Both the position numbers and the translations under genes were made by a program. Shown here piece by piece: positions 52,492 to 60,161 of a stretch of 64,000 bases of DNA. Numbering within the stretch: position 1 is the first letter of the stretch; each line of letters starts with the position of its first letter. The notes below the pieces were generated by a model. It saw nothing but the letters and a program-made list of their open reading frames with translations, was not told where the DNA came from and searched no databases. Source of the stretch: Oligosphaera ethanolica (GTDB taxonomy: Bacteria; Verrucomicrobiota; Lentisphaeria; Oligosphaerales; Oligosphaeraceae); assembly GCF_030814695.1 (NCBI RefSeq), contig NZ_JAUSVL010000001.1:5306227-5370226 (forward strand), read 5' to 3'.

Positions 52492-52536
52492 TTCATAGCG
52501 TCCACAACGTCCACCAGGTCCACAACGTCTACCCTA
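52492..52536 (+). repeat. Degenerate 9-bp repeats abutting the pstC start
   Basis: Units TTCATAGCG, TCCACAACG, TCCACCAGG, TCCACAACG and TCTACCCTA run in exact 9-nt register up to the first base of the pstC ATG, replacing the place where a ribosome-binding site would be. The unit is related to the TCCACCCGG array at 41669. Confidence 0.75.
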
Positions 52537-53471
52537 TGATCACCGTTCGCACTGACAGCATTTTCTACTGGCTCTGCCTGATCTGCGCCGCTCTTGCCGG
52601 CCTGCTCATGCTGGGCTTTTTTGTGCAGTTGTCGCTGAGTTCGGCGGCGACCTGGCGCGAGTTCGGCCTGGGCTTTCTGTTTTCGCGCGACTGGGATCCG
52701 GTCGCCAATCACTTTGGGGCGCTGCCGAGCATCGTCGGCACCCTCTGCACCACCGTCATTGCTCTCCTGATTGCCATCCCGCTGGCCTTTGCCGCCGCGC
52801 TGTTTCTGGTTGATGCGCCGCCGCTGATCGCTGGCGTCCTCAGCCACGCCATTGATCTGCTGGCGGCCATCCCCAGCGTTATCTACGGCATGTGGGGGCT
52901 CTTCGTACTGGCACCCATTATGCAGGCGCATGTCCAGCCTTTCATGGTCGATGTCCTGCGCCTGCACCAGCTGCCCCTGCTCGGCCGCTATGTCGGCGAG
53001 TATTACAACGGCTTCGGCATTCTCACCGCCGGACTCATCTTGGCCATCATGGTACTGCCCTACATCTGCGCCATCTTGCGCGATGTCATCAGAATGACCC
53101 CGCCGATGTTGCGCGAAGCCGCCTACGGCATTGGCTGCACCCGCTGGGAAACCGCCAAGGACATCGTGCTGCGCTACGGCATCCGCGGCGTCCTCGGCGG
53201 CATCTTCATTGGCCTGGGTCGCGCCCTCGGCGAAACCATGGCCGTGCTCTTCGTCATCGGCAATCTCATGGATATGCCCGAAGACATCTTCTCGGGGGCG
53301 ACCACCATCGCCGCCACCCTGGCCAACAACTTCGCTGAGGCCGACGGCCTCCAGCGCAGTGCGCTCTTTGCGCTCGGGCTCGTCCTGTTGCTGATGTCGT
53401 TCGCCATCCAGGTCGCCGCCCAGTACTACCTGCACGCCACCAGCGCCCGGCGCGGGGAGAGCCGCTCATGA
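52536..53471 (+). CDS. pstC: Phosphate ABC transporter permease PstC
   Basis: A 311-residue inner-membrane permease with six membrane helices and the EAA loop around GIGCTRWETAKDIVLRYGIRG, then GLGRALGETMAVLFVIGN typical of PstC. The N-terminal FFVQLSLSSAATWREFGLGFL and the SIVGTLCTTVIALLIAIPLA helix agree with the family. No ribosome-binding site is visible, since degenerate 9-bp repeats occupy the leader. The stop overlaps the pstA start by 4 nt. Confidence 0.96.
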   Translation: MITVRTDSIFYWLCLICAALAGLLMLGFFVQLSLSSAATWREFGLGFLFSRDWDPVANHFGALPSIVGTLCTTVIALLIAIPLAFAAALFLVDAPPLIAGVLSHAIDLLAAIPSVIYGMWGLFVLAPIMQAHVQPFMVDVLRLHQLPLLGRYVGEYYNGFGILTAGLILAIMVLPYICAILRDVIRMTPPMLREAAYGIGCTRWETAKDIVLRYGIRGVLGGIFIGLGRALGETMAVLFVIGNLMDMPEDIFSGATTIAATLANNFAEADGLQRSALFALGLVLLLMSFAIQVAAQYYLHATSARRGESRS

Positions 53472-54328
53472 AAAGCAAACGCAGCATCACCACCCGCAAG
53501 TGGACCGACCGCCTGGTGCGGGCCTTTTCCGCCCTGGCGGTGGCCTTGGCGGTGCTGACCATGCTGTGGATCATCGGCACGGTCATCGCCTACGGCCACC
53601 ACGCACTGCGCCCGAGCTTTCTGATCAATCCATCGCGCCCCTACGGCATTGCCAACGGCGGCATCGCCAATGCGCTGCTGGGAACCATCGCCATCACCTT
53701 CGGTGCCGCGGCAATCGCCGTGCCGCCGGCGCTTCTCGGCGGCATCTACCTCTCCGAGTACAAAGACAACCGCGCCATCACGAGCGTCCTGCGCTTTTCG
53801 GCAACGGTGATGATGGGCATGCCGTCGGTCATCATCGGCCTCTTCGTGTACATGATCATGGTCGTACCCAGCGGGCATTTCTCCGGCCTGGCCGGCTCGG
53901 TCGCACTGGCGATCATCATGTACCCGGTGATCATGCGCAGTACCGAAGACATGCTCGGCATGGTGCCCTACACCCTGCGCGAATCCGCACTCGCCCTGGG
54001 CATGACCCGAACCCGCACCACCCTACGCATCATCTCCTTCGCCGCCCGCAAGGGCCTGCTCACCGGCGTCCTCCTGGCCCTCGCCCGCGTCTCCGGCGAA
54101 ACTGCGCCACTACTCTTCACCGCGCTCTTCGCCGACAGCTGGCCAACCAACTACTTCGGCGGCCCCACCGCAAACATGCCCGTGCTCATCACCGAGTATG
54201 CCACCAACTCCCCTTTCGCTGAAATGCACCAGGCCGGCTGGGGCGCCGCTCTGGTCGTCATGATGCTCGTTCTTACTATCAATATCGCTACGCGTTTGCT
54301 TTTCCGAGGACAAAACGATGGCCACTAA
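53468..54328 (+). CDS. pstA: Phosphate ABC transporter permease PstA
   Basis: Partner permease of PstC (286 residues, six helices). Family signatures are GTIAITFGAAAIAVPPALLGGIYLSEY, MGMPSVIIGLFVYMIMV, the EAA loop ALALGMTRTRTTLRIISFAARKGLLTG and RVSGETAPLLFTALF. Overlaps pstC at the start and pstB by 11 nt at the end, so translational coupling through pstC-pstA-pstB is likely. Confidence 0.96.
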   Translation: MKSKRSITTRKWTDRLVRAFSALAVALAVLTMLWIIGTVIAYGHHALRPSFLINPSRPYGIANGGIANALLGTIAITFGAAAIAVPPALLGGIYLSEYKDNRAITSVLRFSATVMMGMPSVIIGLFVYMIMVVPSGHFSGLAGSVALAIIMYPVIMRSTEDMLGMVPYTLRESALALGMTRTRTTLRIISFAARKGLLTGVLLALARVSGETAPLLFTALFADSWPTNYFGGPTANMPVLITEYATNSPFAEMHQAGWGAALVVMMLVLTINIATRLLFRGQNDGH

Positions 54329-55073
54329 AATCAGCGCCAGAAATCTCAGCTTCTTCTACGGCAGCCACCAGGCACTCTTCGATAACTGCCTCGACATCGA
54401 GGAACGGCGCGTCACCGCCGTCATCGGCCCGTCCGGCTGCGGCAAATCCACCCACCTGCGCATCTATAACCGCATCTTTGAACTCTACCGCGATCAGCGC
54501 GCCAGCGGCGAACTGCTCATCGACGGCGTCAATATCCTCGACCCCCAGATCGACGTGCTCGAACTGCGCCGTAAGGTCGGCATGATCTTCCAGAAACCTA
54601 CGCCATTTCCCATGTCCGTCTTTGAAAACATCGCCTACGCGCTCAAGCTGCATTTCAAACTCCCGCGCAAGGAACTCCAGCAACGCGTCGAACAAGCCCT
54701 GCGTGCGGCATCGCTTTGGGACGAAGTCAAAGACAAACTCAAAAACAGCGGCCTGGCACTCTCCGGCGGCCAGCAACAGCGCCTCTGCATCGCCCGCGCT
54801 ATCGCCGTCGAACCCGAAATCCTGCTCATGGACGAGCCCACCAGCGCCATCGACCCCGTCGCCACCCTCAAAATTGAGGAGCTCATGCTCGACCTGAAGG
54901 AAAAATACACCATCGTCGTCGTCACCCACAACATGCAACAGGCCGCACGCGTCAGCGACAACACCGCATTCTTTTTCAAAGGCCATATTATTGAAGACGG
55001 CCCCACCGCGCGCATCTTCACCAACCCCAAGCAAAAGAAAACTGAAGAATACATCACCGGCCGCTTCGGCTGA
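54318..55073 (+). CDS. pstB: Phosphate ABC transporter ATPase PstB
   Basis: A 251-residue ATPase powering phosphate import. Walker A GPSGCGKST is at 37-45, Q-loop GMIFQKPTPFPMSVFENIAY is the PstB hallmark, signature LSGGQQQRLCIARA, Walker B ILLMDEPTSAIDPVAT, and the H-loop is VVVTHNMQQAARVSD. The Asp-Pro following the Walker B differs only slightly from the usual SALD. Length is typical. phoU follows after 54 nt. Confidence 0.97.
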   Translation: MATKISARNLSFFYGSHQALFDNCLDIEERRVTAVIGPSGCGKSTHLRIYNRIFELYRDQRASGELLIDGVNILDPQIDVLELRRKVGMIFQKPTPFPMSVFENIAYALKLHFKLPRKELQQRVEQALRAASLWDEVKDKLKNSGLALSGGQQQRLCIARAIAVEPEILLMDEPTSAIDPVATLKIEELMLDLKEKYTIVVVTHNMQQAARVSDNTAFFFKGHIIEDGPTARIFTNPKQKKTEEYITGRFG

Positions 55074-55127
55074 AAACAGCCGCGCCGGCTGCCACCACCT
55101 CGTATCGCCCGCACGGAGAACAGCACC

Positions 55128-55805
55128 ATGAAAGAACATTTCCGACAGGCTTTTATCACTCTCCAAATCATGATTGGTGATATGGCCGCCCTCGCCGAAC
55201 ACGCCGTGCTCCTGGCTATCAGCGCCGTCGAAAACCATAACTTGGACGACGCTCAGAAGGTCATCGCCGGCGACGCCGCCATTGACGACACCGAAATCCG
55301 CATTGAGGAAGAATGCCTCAAAATCCTCGCCCTCTACCAACCCGTCGCCGGCGACCTGCGACAAGTCATCACCGTCCTCAAAATAAACAACGAACTCGAA
55401 CGCGCCGCCGACCTCGCCGTCAATATCTCAGAACGCGTCGCCGATATGGCACGCTTCGCCGAAGATCGCGTGGAAAAATTCGACTTCAGCGAAATGGTCG
55501 CCAAAGCTTGCGATATGTTGAAGAAAGCGCTGGACGCCATGAGCTACCACGACGTGGCCACCGCCGCCGTGGTCATCCGCCGCGACGACGAAGTGGACCT
55601 CATCCATAAAAACAACTACGAGCTGGTCCGCGAGATGATCCTCAAACACCCCGCCGAGGCCAGCTACTACATGGACTGCCTCACGGTCTCCCGCTGCCTG
55701 GAACGCGTCGCCGACATCGCCACCAACATCTGTGAAGACATCATCTACCTGGAACACGGACGCATCGTCCGCCACTGCCACGAGGACATCAACAATGGCA
55801 AATGA
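55128..55805 (+). CDS. phoU: Phosphate signalling regulator PhoU
   Basis: A 225-residue all-helical protein of two three-helix bundles that senses transporter state and restrains PhoR and PstSCAB. Metal-binding motifs are present: EIRIEEECLKILALYQPVAGDLR and the second-repeat SRCLERVADIATNICEDIIYL. The order pstB-phoU is standard. The stop overlaps the phoB start by 11 nt, a strong sign of coordinated production. Confidence 0.95.
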   Translation: MKEHFRQAFITLQIMIGDMAALAEHAVLLAISAVENHNLDDAQKVIAGDAAIDDTEIRIEEECLKILALYQPVAGDLRQVITVLKINNELERAADLAVNISERVADMARFAEDRVEKFDFSEMVAKACDMLKKALDAMSYHDVATAAVVIRRDDEVDLIHKNNYELVREMILKHPAEASYYMDCLTVSRCLERVADIATNICEDIIYLEHGRIVRHCHEDINNGK

Positions 55806-56484
55806 ACGCATTCTGGTCATTGAAGACGAAGAAGCCATCCGCGAACTGGTGGTGCTCGCGCTGGAAAGCGCCGGCTACCACACGGTCATGAGCGCCGCCA
55901 ATGGCGAAGACGGTCTCAAGTTGGCGCAGGTGCACCTGCCCGACCTCGTCATTCTCGACTTGATGCTGCCGGGCATAGACGGCCTTGACGTCTGCCGCCA
56001 GCTCAAAAACAACGAGCTGACCAAAGCTATACCCGTCATCATCCTCAGCGCCAAAAGCGACGAAAGCGACGTCGTCCTCGGCCTCGAACTCGGCGCCGCC
56101 GACTATGTCACCAAGCCCTTCAGCCGCAAAATCCTCGTTGCCCGCGTCCGCGCCCAACTGCGACAGCTCAGCGAACAGGAAGACAGCAGTGAAAAACGCC
56201 ATAATGGCCTGGTCATCAATGACGAACTCCACAGCGCCAAACTCAACGGCGAAAATCTCGAACTTACCTACAGCGAATTCGCAATCATGAAGCTCTTCGC
56301 CGCCCACCCCGGCAGAGTCTTCACCAGAAACCAGATCATCAACCGCGTCAAAGGCGATGGCTACCCCGTCACCGAACGCGCCATCGATGTCCAAATCGTC
56401 AATCTGCGCCGCAAACTCGGCGAGTGGGGCGCCAATATCGACACCGTCCGCGGCGTCGGCTACCGCCTGAAATCAGGGATCTGA
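55795..56484 (+). CDS. phoB: Phosphate regulon response regulator
   Basis: A 229-residue OmpR/PhoB-type regulator: receiver domain with the acidic pair E10/D11-E12, phosphorylation site D55 in LVILDLMLPG, and K in DYVTKPFS, followed by a winged-helix DNA-binding domain (GRVFTRNQIINRVKGDGYPVT; VDVQIVNLRRKLG region). The start at 55795 is inside the end of phoU and gives the canonical receiver N-terminus (MANERILVIEDEE). The kinase gene starts 2 nt after its stop. Confidence 0.96.
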   Translation: MANERILVIEDEEAIRELVVLALESAGYHTVMSAANGEDGLKLAQVHLPDLVILDLMLPGIDGLDVCRQLKNNELTKAIPVIILSAKSDESDVVLGLELGAADYVTKPFSRKILVARVRAQLRQLSEQEDSSEKRHNGLVINDELHSAKLNGENLELTYSEFAIMKLFAAHPGRVFTRNQIINRVKGDGYPVTERAIDVQIVNLRRKLGEWGANIDTVRGVGYRLKSGI

Positions 56485-56486
56485 CT

Positions 56487-58238
56487 ATGAAATCACGCGA
56501 CCGAATCCTCTTCGGTCTGCCCATCGTCATCGGTTGCGGCGTTGTCCTCTTCGGCATGCTCTTCTACTGGCAGCTGCGACTCTTCGAAGCGTCGTACATG
56601 CAGGACGCCCGCCGCAACATCGAGCAGGAAGCCCAGCTCGTGGAACACATCGTCCGCCCGCTCTTGGACCAGGGACGGCTTGACGACGCGCGCAGTTTCT
56701 GTGATTCTTTCTCCAGCGACACGCTGCGCCTGAGTCTGATCGACGCCAGCGGCAAGGTCGCGGCCGACTCCGCCGAACGCGTCGGCATTCTCGGTGACCA
56801 CAGCGACCGCGTCGAAATCCGCGCGGCGTTCCGCGGCCAACCCAGCACAATCGAGCGCTACAGCGAGAGTCTCAATCAGTGGATGATCTATCACGCGCTG
56901 CTGCTGCCAAGCAACCATGGCGACTACGTGCTGCGGACGGCTGTGCCCACCGACCGCGCCCGACAGATGGTCGTGCTCGCCAAACAAAACATGGTGCTCT
57001 CGCTGCTCTTCGGTGGCGCCCTGGTGTTCATGCTCACCCTCTACATCCTCCACCGCGTGCGCAAACCCATCCTGGCCCTGCAGGAAGCCGCCATGGCCAT
57101 CTCCGCGGGCGATCTGAGCACCAGCATCGCCATTCCGCCGCGCGGCGTGCTTCGCGACCTGGCCATCAGCCTGGCGACCATGACCGACCAACTCAAAATC
57201 CAGCTGGCCAGAGTCATGCATGAACGCAATCAGAAGGACGCCATTTTCAACGCCATGAACGAAGCCGTGTTGCTGCTGCTCCCCAACGGCGATGCGATCA
57301 AGTATAACCGTGCCGCCGCCGTCCTCTTCGGTCTTTTCACCCCCGATGCCCGCTTCAATCTCGCGCGCTCCGGCATGCCCGAACTCATTGCCAAAGCCCA
57401 TCAGGCCATCAAAGATGGTGTGCCATTCGAAAGCGAAGTCGCCTTCCGCCGTCCCGAAGCCACCCTGCAGCTCTTGGTCAAGGGCTACGTCATCCACCAG
57501 GACGAAGACAAGCTGCTGCTGCTCACCATCAGCGATCTCACCCAGCAGCGCCGCATGGAGTCCTTCCGCAGCGATTTCATCGCCAATGTCTCCCACGAGA
57601 TCAAAACGCCGCTGACCTGCATCGTCGGCGCCGTCGAAACCCTCCAGGAAGAAGAAGACATGACCCCGGAGGCGAAAGCCAAGCTGCTGGCCATCCTCGC
57701 CCAACAGTCCCGCCGCCTCAATCTGCTGGTGCAAGACATTCTCAGCCTCGCGGCCCTGGAACGCAAACAAAACAGCAAAAAACAGGACTTCACCGAGATC
57801 AAGCTCGACTCGACTCTCATTAACGCCATGAATCTTTGCCTGCCCAAAGCAGACGATGCGCACATCGAGCTAGTCATTACGGAGAATACGCCCACGAACA
57901 TCCAGGGCGATTGCCAGCTGCTGGAACAAGCCGTGGTGAATCTCATCAACAACGCGCTAGTCTACAGTGGCAGCCCCCGCGTCGAATTGTCGTTGACCCA
58001 ACACAATGGCCTGGCCACAATCAGCGTCAAGGATTTCGGCATTGGCATCGCCCCGGAACACCACCCGCGCATCTTCGAACGCTTCTACCTCGTGCACAAG
58101 GAACGCAGCCGACAACTCGGCGGCACTGGCCTCGGCCTGGCCATCGTCAAGCACATCGCCCAGCTCCACCACGGCTATGCCGAACTGGAAAGCACCCCCG
58201 GTAAAGGCTGCACGTTCAAAATCAATCTGCCGTTGTGA
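56487..58238 (+). CDS. phoR: Phosphate regulon sensor histidine kinase
   Basis: A 583-residue membrane kinase. Two membrane helices (about 8-28 and 168-188) bracket a periplasmic sensory domain (30-165) larger than E. coli PhoR's, which lacks one. A HAMP linker (190-240), PAS domain (about 248-350), HisKA with the phosphorylated H370 in FIANVSHEIKTPLT, and a HATPase with N, G1 and G2 boxes (NLINNALVYSG, DFGIGIAPEHHPRIFERFYLV, GGTGLGLAIVKHIA) follow. This is the Gram-positive/PVC-like PhoR (PhoR of Bacillus) architecture. It closes the phosphate operon, which is seven genes in one direction with little or no spacing. Confidence 0.95.
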   Translation: MKSRDRILFGLPIVIGCGVVLFGMLFYWQLRLFEASYMQDARRNIEQEAQLVEHIVRPLLDQGRLDDARSFCDSFSSDTLRLSLIDASGKVAADSAERVGILGDHSDRVEIRAAFRGQPSTIERYSESLNQWMIYHALLLPSNHGDYVLRTAVPTDRARQMVVLAKQNMVLSLLFGGALVFMLTLYILHRVRKPILALQEAAMAISAGDLSTSIAIPPRGVLRDLAISLATMTDQLKIQLARVMHERNQKDAIFNAMNEAVLLLLPNGDAIKYNRAAAVLFGLFTPDARFNLARSGMPELIAKAHQAIKDGVPFESEVAFRRPEATLQLLVKGYVIHQDEDKLLLLTISDLTQQRRMESFRSDFIANVSHEIKTPLTCIVGAVETLQEEEDMTPEAKAKLLAILAQQSRRLNLLVQDILSLAALERKQNSKKQDFTEIKLDSTLINAMNLCLPKADDAHIELVITENTPTNIQGDCQLLEQAVVNLINNALVYSGSPRVELSLTQHNGLATISVKDFGIGIAPEHHPRIFERFYLVHKERSRQLGGTGLGLAIVKHIAQLHHGYAELESTPGKGCTFKINLPL

Positions 58239-58319
58239 AGTGGGAAGTCAGGAAAGCGCAGCGATAGCGCTTAAGGCGCAGTCTGGGCCGCCTGGCGAGC
58301 CGTGACCGCGATGCGCGCG

Positions 58320-58835
58320 TCAGATGCGGCGGCTGTCGTAGGCCCATTGCAGCACGGCCTGGCGCTGCCGGGCGCGGCATTCCAGGTCGCCGGGGCGGCA
58401 GTTGGCGCGAATCTGCGCAATATGGCGCACAATGGCCTTCCAGCGCTTTATCTGCCGCAGATCGTCGGGACAACGCCGGCCGTAATAATAGCGGCAATAC
58501 CATTGGAACCAGCCACGGGGGTCTTCGTGGTAAATCCAACCTTTGCGGCGCCATTCGGCCAAGGGCTGCGACGCCAGCACGCCAAAGCAGTTCAAAGACG
58601 GGTCGGTCTTTGCCGGACTCAGCTTTGCCCGCTGAAACCACGCCGCGGGAAACTCCTCACGGCAGTCCGTCATGTACTTGCCGCCAAAAACCCCGAGTTC
58701 CAGCATCTCCTTCGGCGTCAGCTCCGGCCGGAACTCCGGATCGAAATCCCGCCCAGTTTCCGCGCTCAGCACATAGCGGTAGCCGCTCTGCATCAGGTCG
58801 TTGACCTCTATCACCACTGGTAACGCCATGGCCAT
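58320..58835 (-). CDS. Conserved protein of unknown function
   Basis: A 171-residue protein that I recognise only as a conserved hypothetical. It is rich in Trp, Tyr, Arg and Cys, soluble, and has a pattern of aromatic motifs: LGVFGGKYMTDCREEFP, RKGWIYHEDPRGWFQWYCRYYYGRR and QIKRWKAIVRHIAQIRANC. No transmembrane helix or signal is visible. No clear ribosome-binding site precedes the start, and an in-frame ATG two codons later is equally possible. It is convergent with phoR and 36 nt downstream of the EEP-fold gene on the same strand, so the two may be cotranscribed. Confidence 0.7.
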   Translation of the reverse strand: MAMALPVVIEVNDLMQSGYRYVLSAETGRDFDPEFRPELTPKEMLELGVFGGKYMTDCREEFPAAWFQRAKLSPAKTDPSLNCFGVLASQPLAEWRRKGWIYHEDPRGWFQWYCRYYYGRRCPDDLRQIKRWKAIVRHIAQIRANCRPGDLECRARQRQAVLQWAYDSRRI

Positions 58836-58871
58836 TCGCCCCCCACTACCGCGCGCGTCCTCGCCGGCTCA

Positions 58872-59666
58872 TCAGATATTCAGACACGCCATGACGGGGA
58901 AGTGATCCGACGGATACAGCCCGTGATCCGAATCGTTGAGCACCCGCACACCCTGCACCCGCACGGACGAGTTTACATAGATGTAATCAATCGGCTGCGG
59001 ATGCGTCGGCGTGGGCTCGTCACGGTAGGTGAAGGCGTTGAACGTGTAATGCGGGCCCTCGACCGGCGTCAACGAGATATCCCACACGTTGTGCATAATG
59101 GCGTCAACCAAGGCAATCACCGGACTGTCGGGAAAAACGTTGAAGTCGCCGCTGAGAATCACCGCGCCCTCGGGCGCAATGGTCTTGATCTGGTCCAGGA
59201 TGAGCTTCATACCATTGAGCTGAGCAGCCTTGCTGCGATGATCCAGATGAGTGTTGAAATGGGTAAAGCAGCTATCCGTCTGCCGATCACGAAAACGCCC
59301 CCAGGTGCAAATCCGCGTACACACGCTCTCCCAGGAACGGCTCCCGGCAACGTCCGGCGTCTCGGATAGCCAGAAGGTCCCCGTCTCCTCTACCTCAAAA
59401 CGCTCGGGACGATAAATGATGCACGAGTACTCGCCCTTCTCCAGACCGTCCTCGCGAGCCTGACCGACGTATGCCCAGCCATCGCCGCAGAGGTCCTCAA
59501 TCTGTCCCTTGGTGGCCTCCTGCAGCCCCACAATCCCAAAACGGTGCTTCTCCATCAGCGCCAGCAAACGCGGCAGGCGGTGCGCCCAGTCGTTGGGCTC
59601 TTTGTCAACCGGACAGCGGACGTTATATGTGGCGAGGCGTATCAGGGGGTCGCGATCTTTGTACAT
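58872..59666 (-). CDS. Endonuclease/exonuclease/phosphatase-family hydrolase
   Basis: A 264-residue member of the EEP fold (DNase I, sphingomyelinase, exonuclease III group). Motifs visible are LATYNVRCPVD, FGIVGLQEATKGQ (metal Glu), THFNTHLDHRSKAAQ, VILSGDFNVFPDSP and the final DSDHGLYPSDHFPVMA with the catalytic His. The pattern is closest to the secreted or cytosolic sugar-phosphate/phosphodiesterase-like group; no signal peptide is seen. GAGAGA precedes the ATG at 59666; longer in-frame readings run into the 9-bp GATC array and are not credible. Confidence 0.88.
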   Translation of the reverse strand: MYKDRDPLIRLATYNVRCPVDKEPNDWAHRLPRLLALMEKHRFGIVGLQEATKGQIEDLCGDGWAYVGQAREDGLEKGEYSCIIYRPERFEVEETGTFWLSETPDVAGSRSWESVCTRICTWGRFRDRQTDSCFTHFNTHLDHRSKAAQLNGMKLILDQIKTIAPEGAVILSGDFNVFPDSPVIALVDAIMHNVWDISLTPVEGPHYTFNAFTYRDEPTPTHPQPIDYIYVNSSVRVQGVRVLNDSDHGLYPSDHFPVMACLNI

Positions 59667-59782
59667 CGTTCTCTCTCTGTCTTGGCGTGGCAGATACAAA
59701 GGACACTCATGAACAAACAACTCAACGGATAATATACCAGCTTTACTAATAAAGACAGCCTCGCAAAGCACTTTCAAATAAC

Positions 59783-60029
59783 CAGACCGATCAGACCGAT
59801 CAGACCGATCAGACCGATCAGACCGATCAGACCGATCAGCAATCCGATCCGTCCGATCCGTCCGATCCGTCCGCGATAACAAGAAAGACAATCCGACCGA
59901 TCAGACCGATCCGACCGATCCGACCGATCAGACCGATCAGCAATCCGATCCGTCCGATCCGTCCGATCCGTCCGCGAGAACAAGAAAGACAATCCGACCG
60001 ATCCGTCCGATCCGTCCGCTCCGCGAAAA
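59783..60029. repeat. Large GATC-rich 9-bp tandem array
   Basis: Units of GACCGATCA and CCGATCCGT in blocks, each block ending CCGTCCGCG and followed by an AACAAGAAAGACAATCCGACC linker, so the array also has a higher-order duplication (~110 bp). I count about 19 GATC sites in roughly 240 bp. The array lies between the EEP gene and the transporter fusion and is related to 48661-48811. The rest of 59667-60161 is leader sequence without recognisable gene. Confidence 0.92.
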
Positions 60030-60161
60030 AAAAGCCCTGCGGCCGGCCAAGATTACGCATGCAGGCTGTATATTAGCCGGGTTTTCCCCGAGTGTTGTCC
60101 GCGTCGCCCCCCCGGGGTCCAGGCAATCACGCCGCAAGCCCTCGTCAACGGAGCTGGTACC

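Noticed and set aside
59783..60029. CRISPR array
   Set aside because: Units are 9 bp in contiguous head-to-tail order without spacers, and no cas gene is present. The same reasoning applies to 41669-41812 and 48661-48811.
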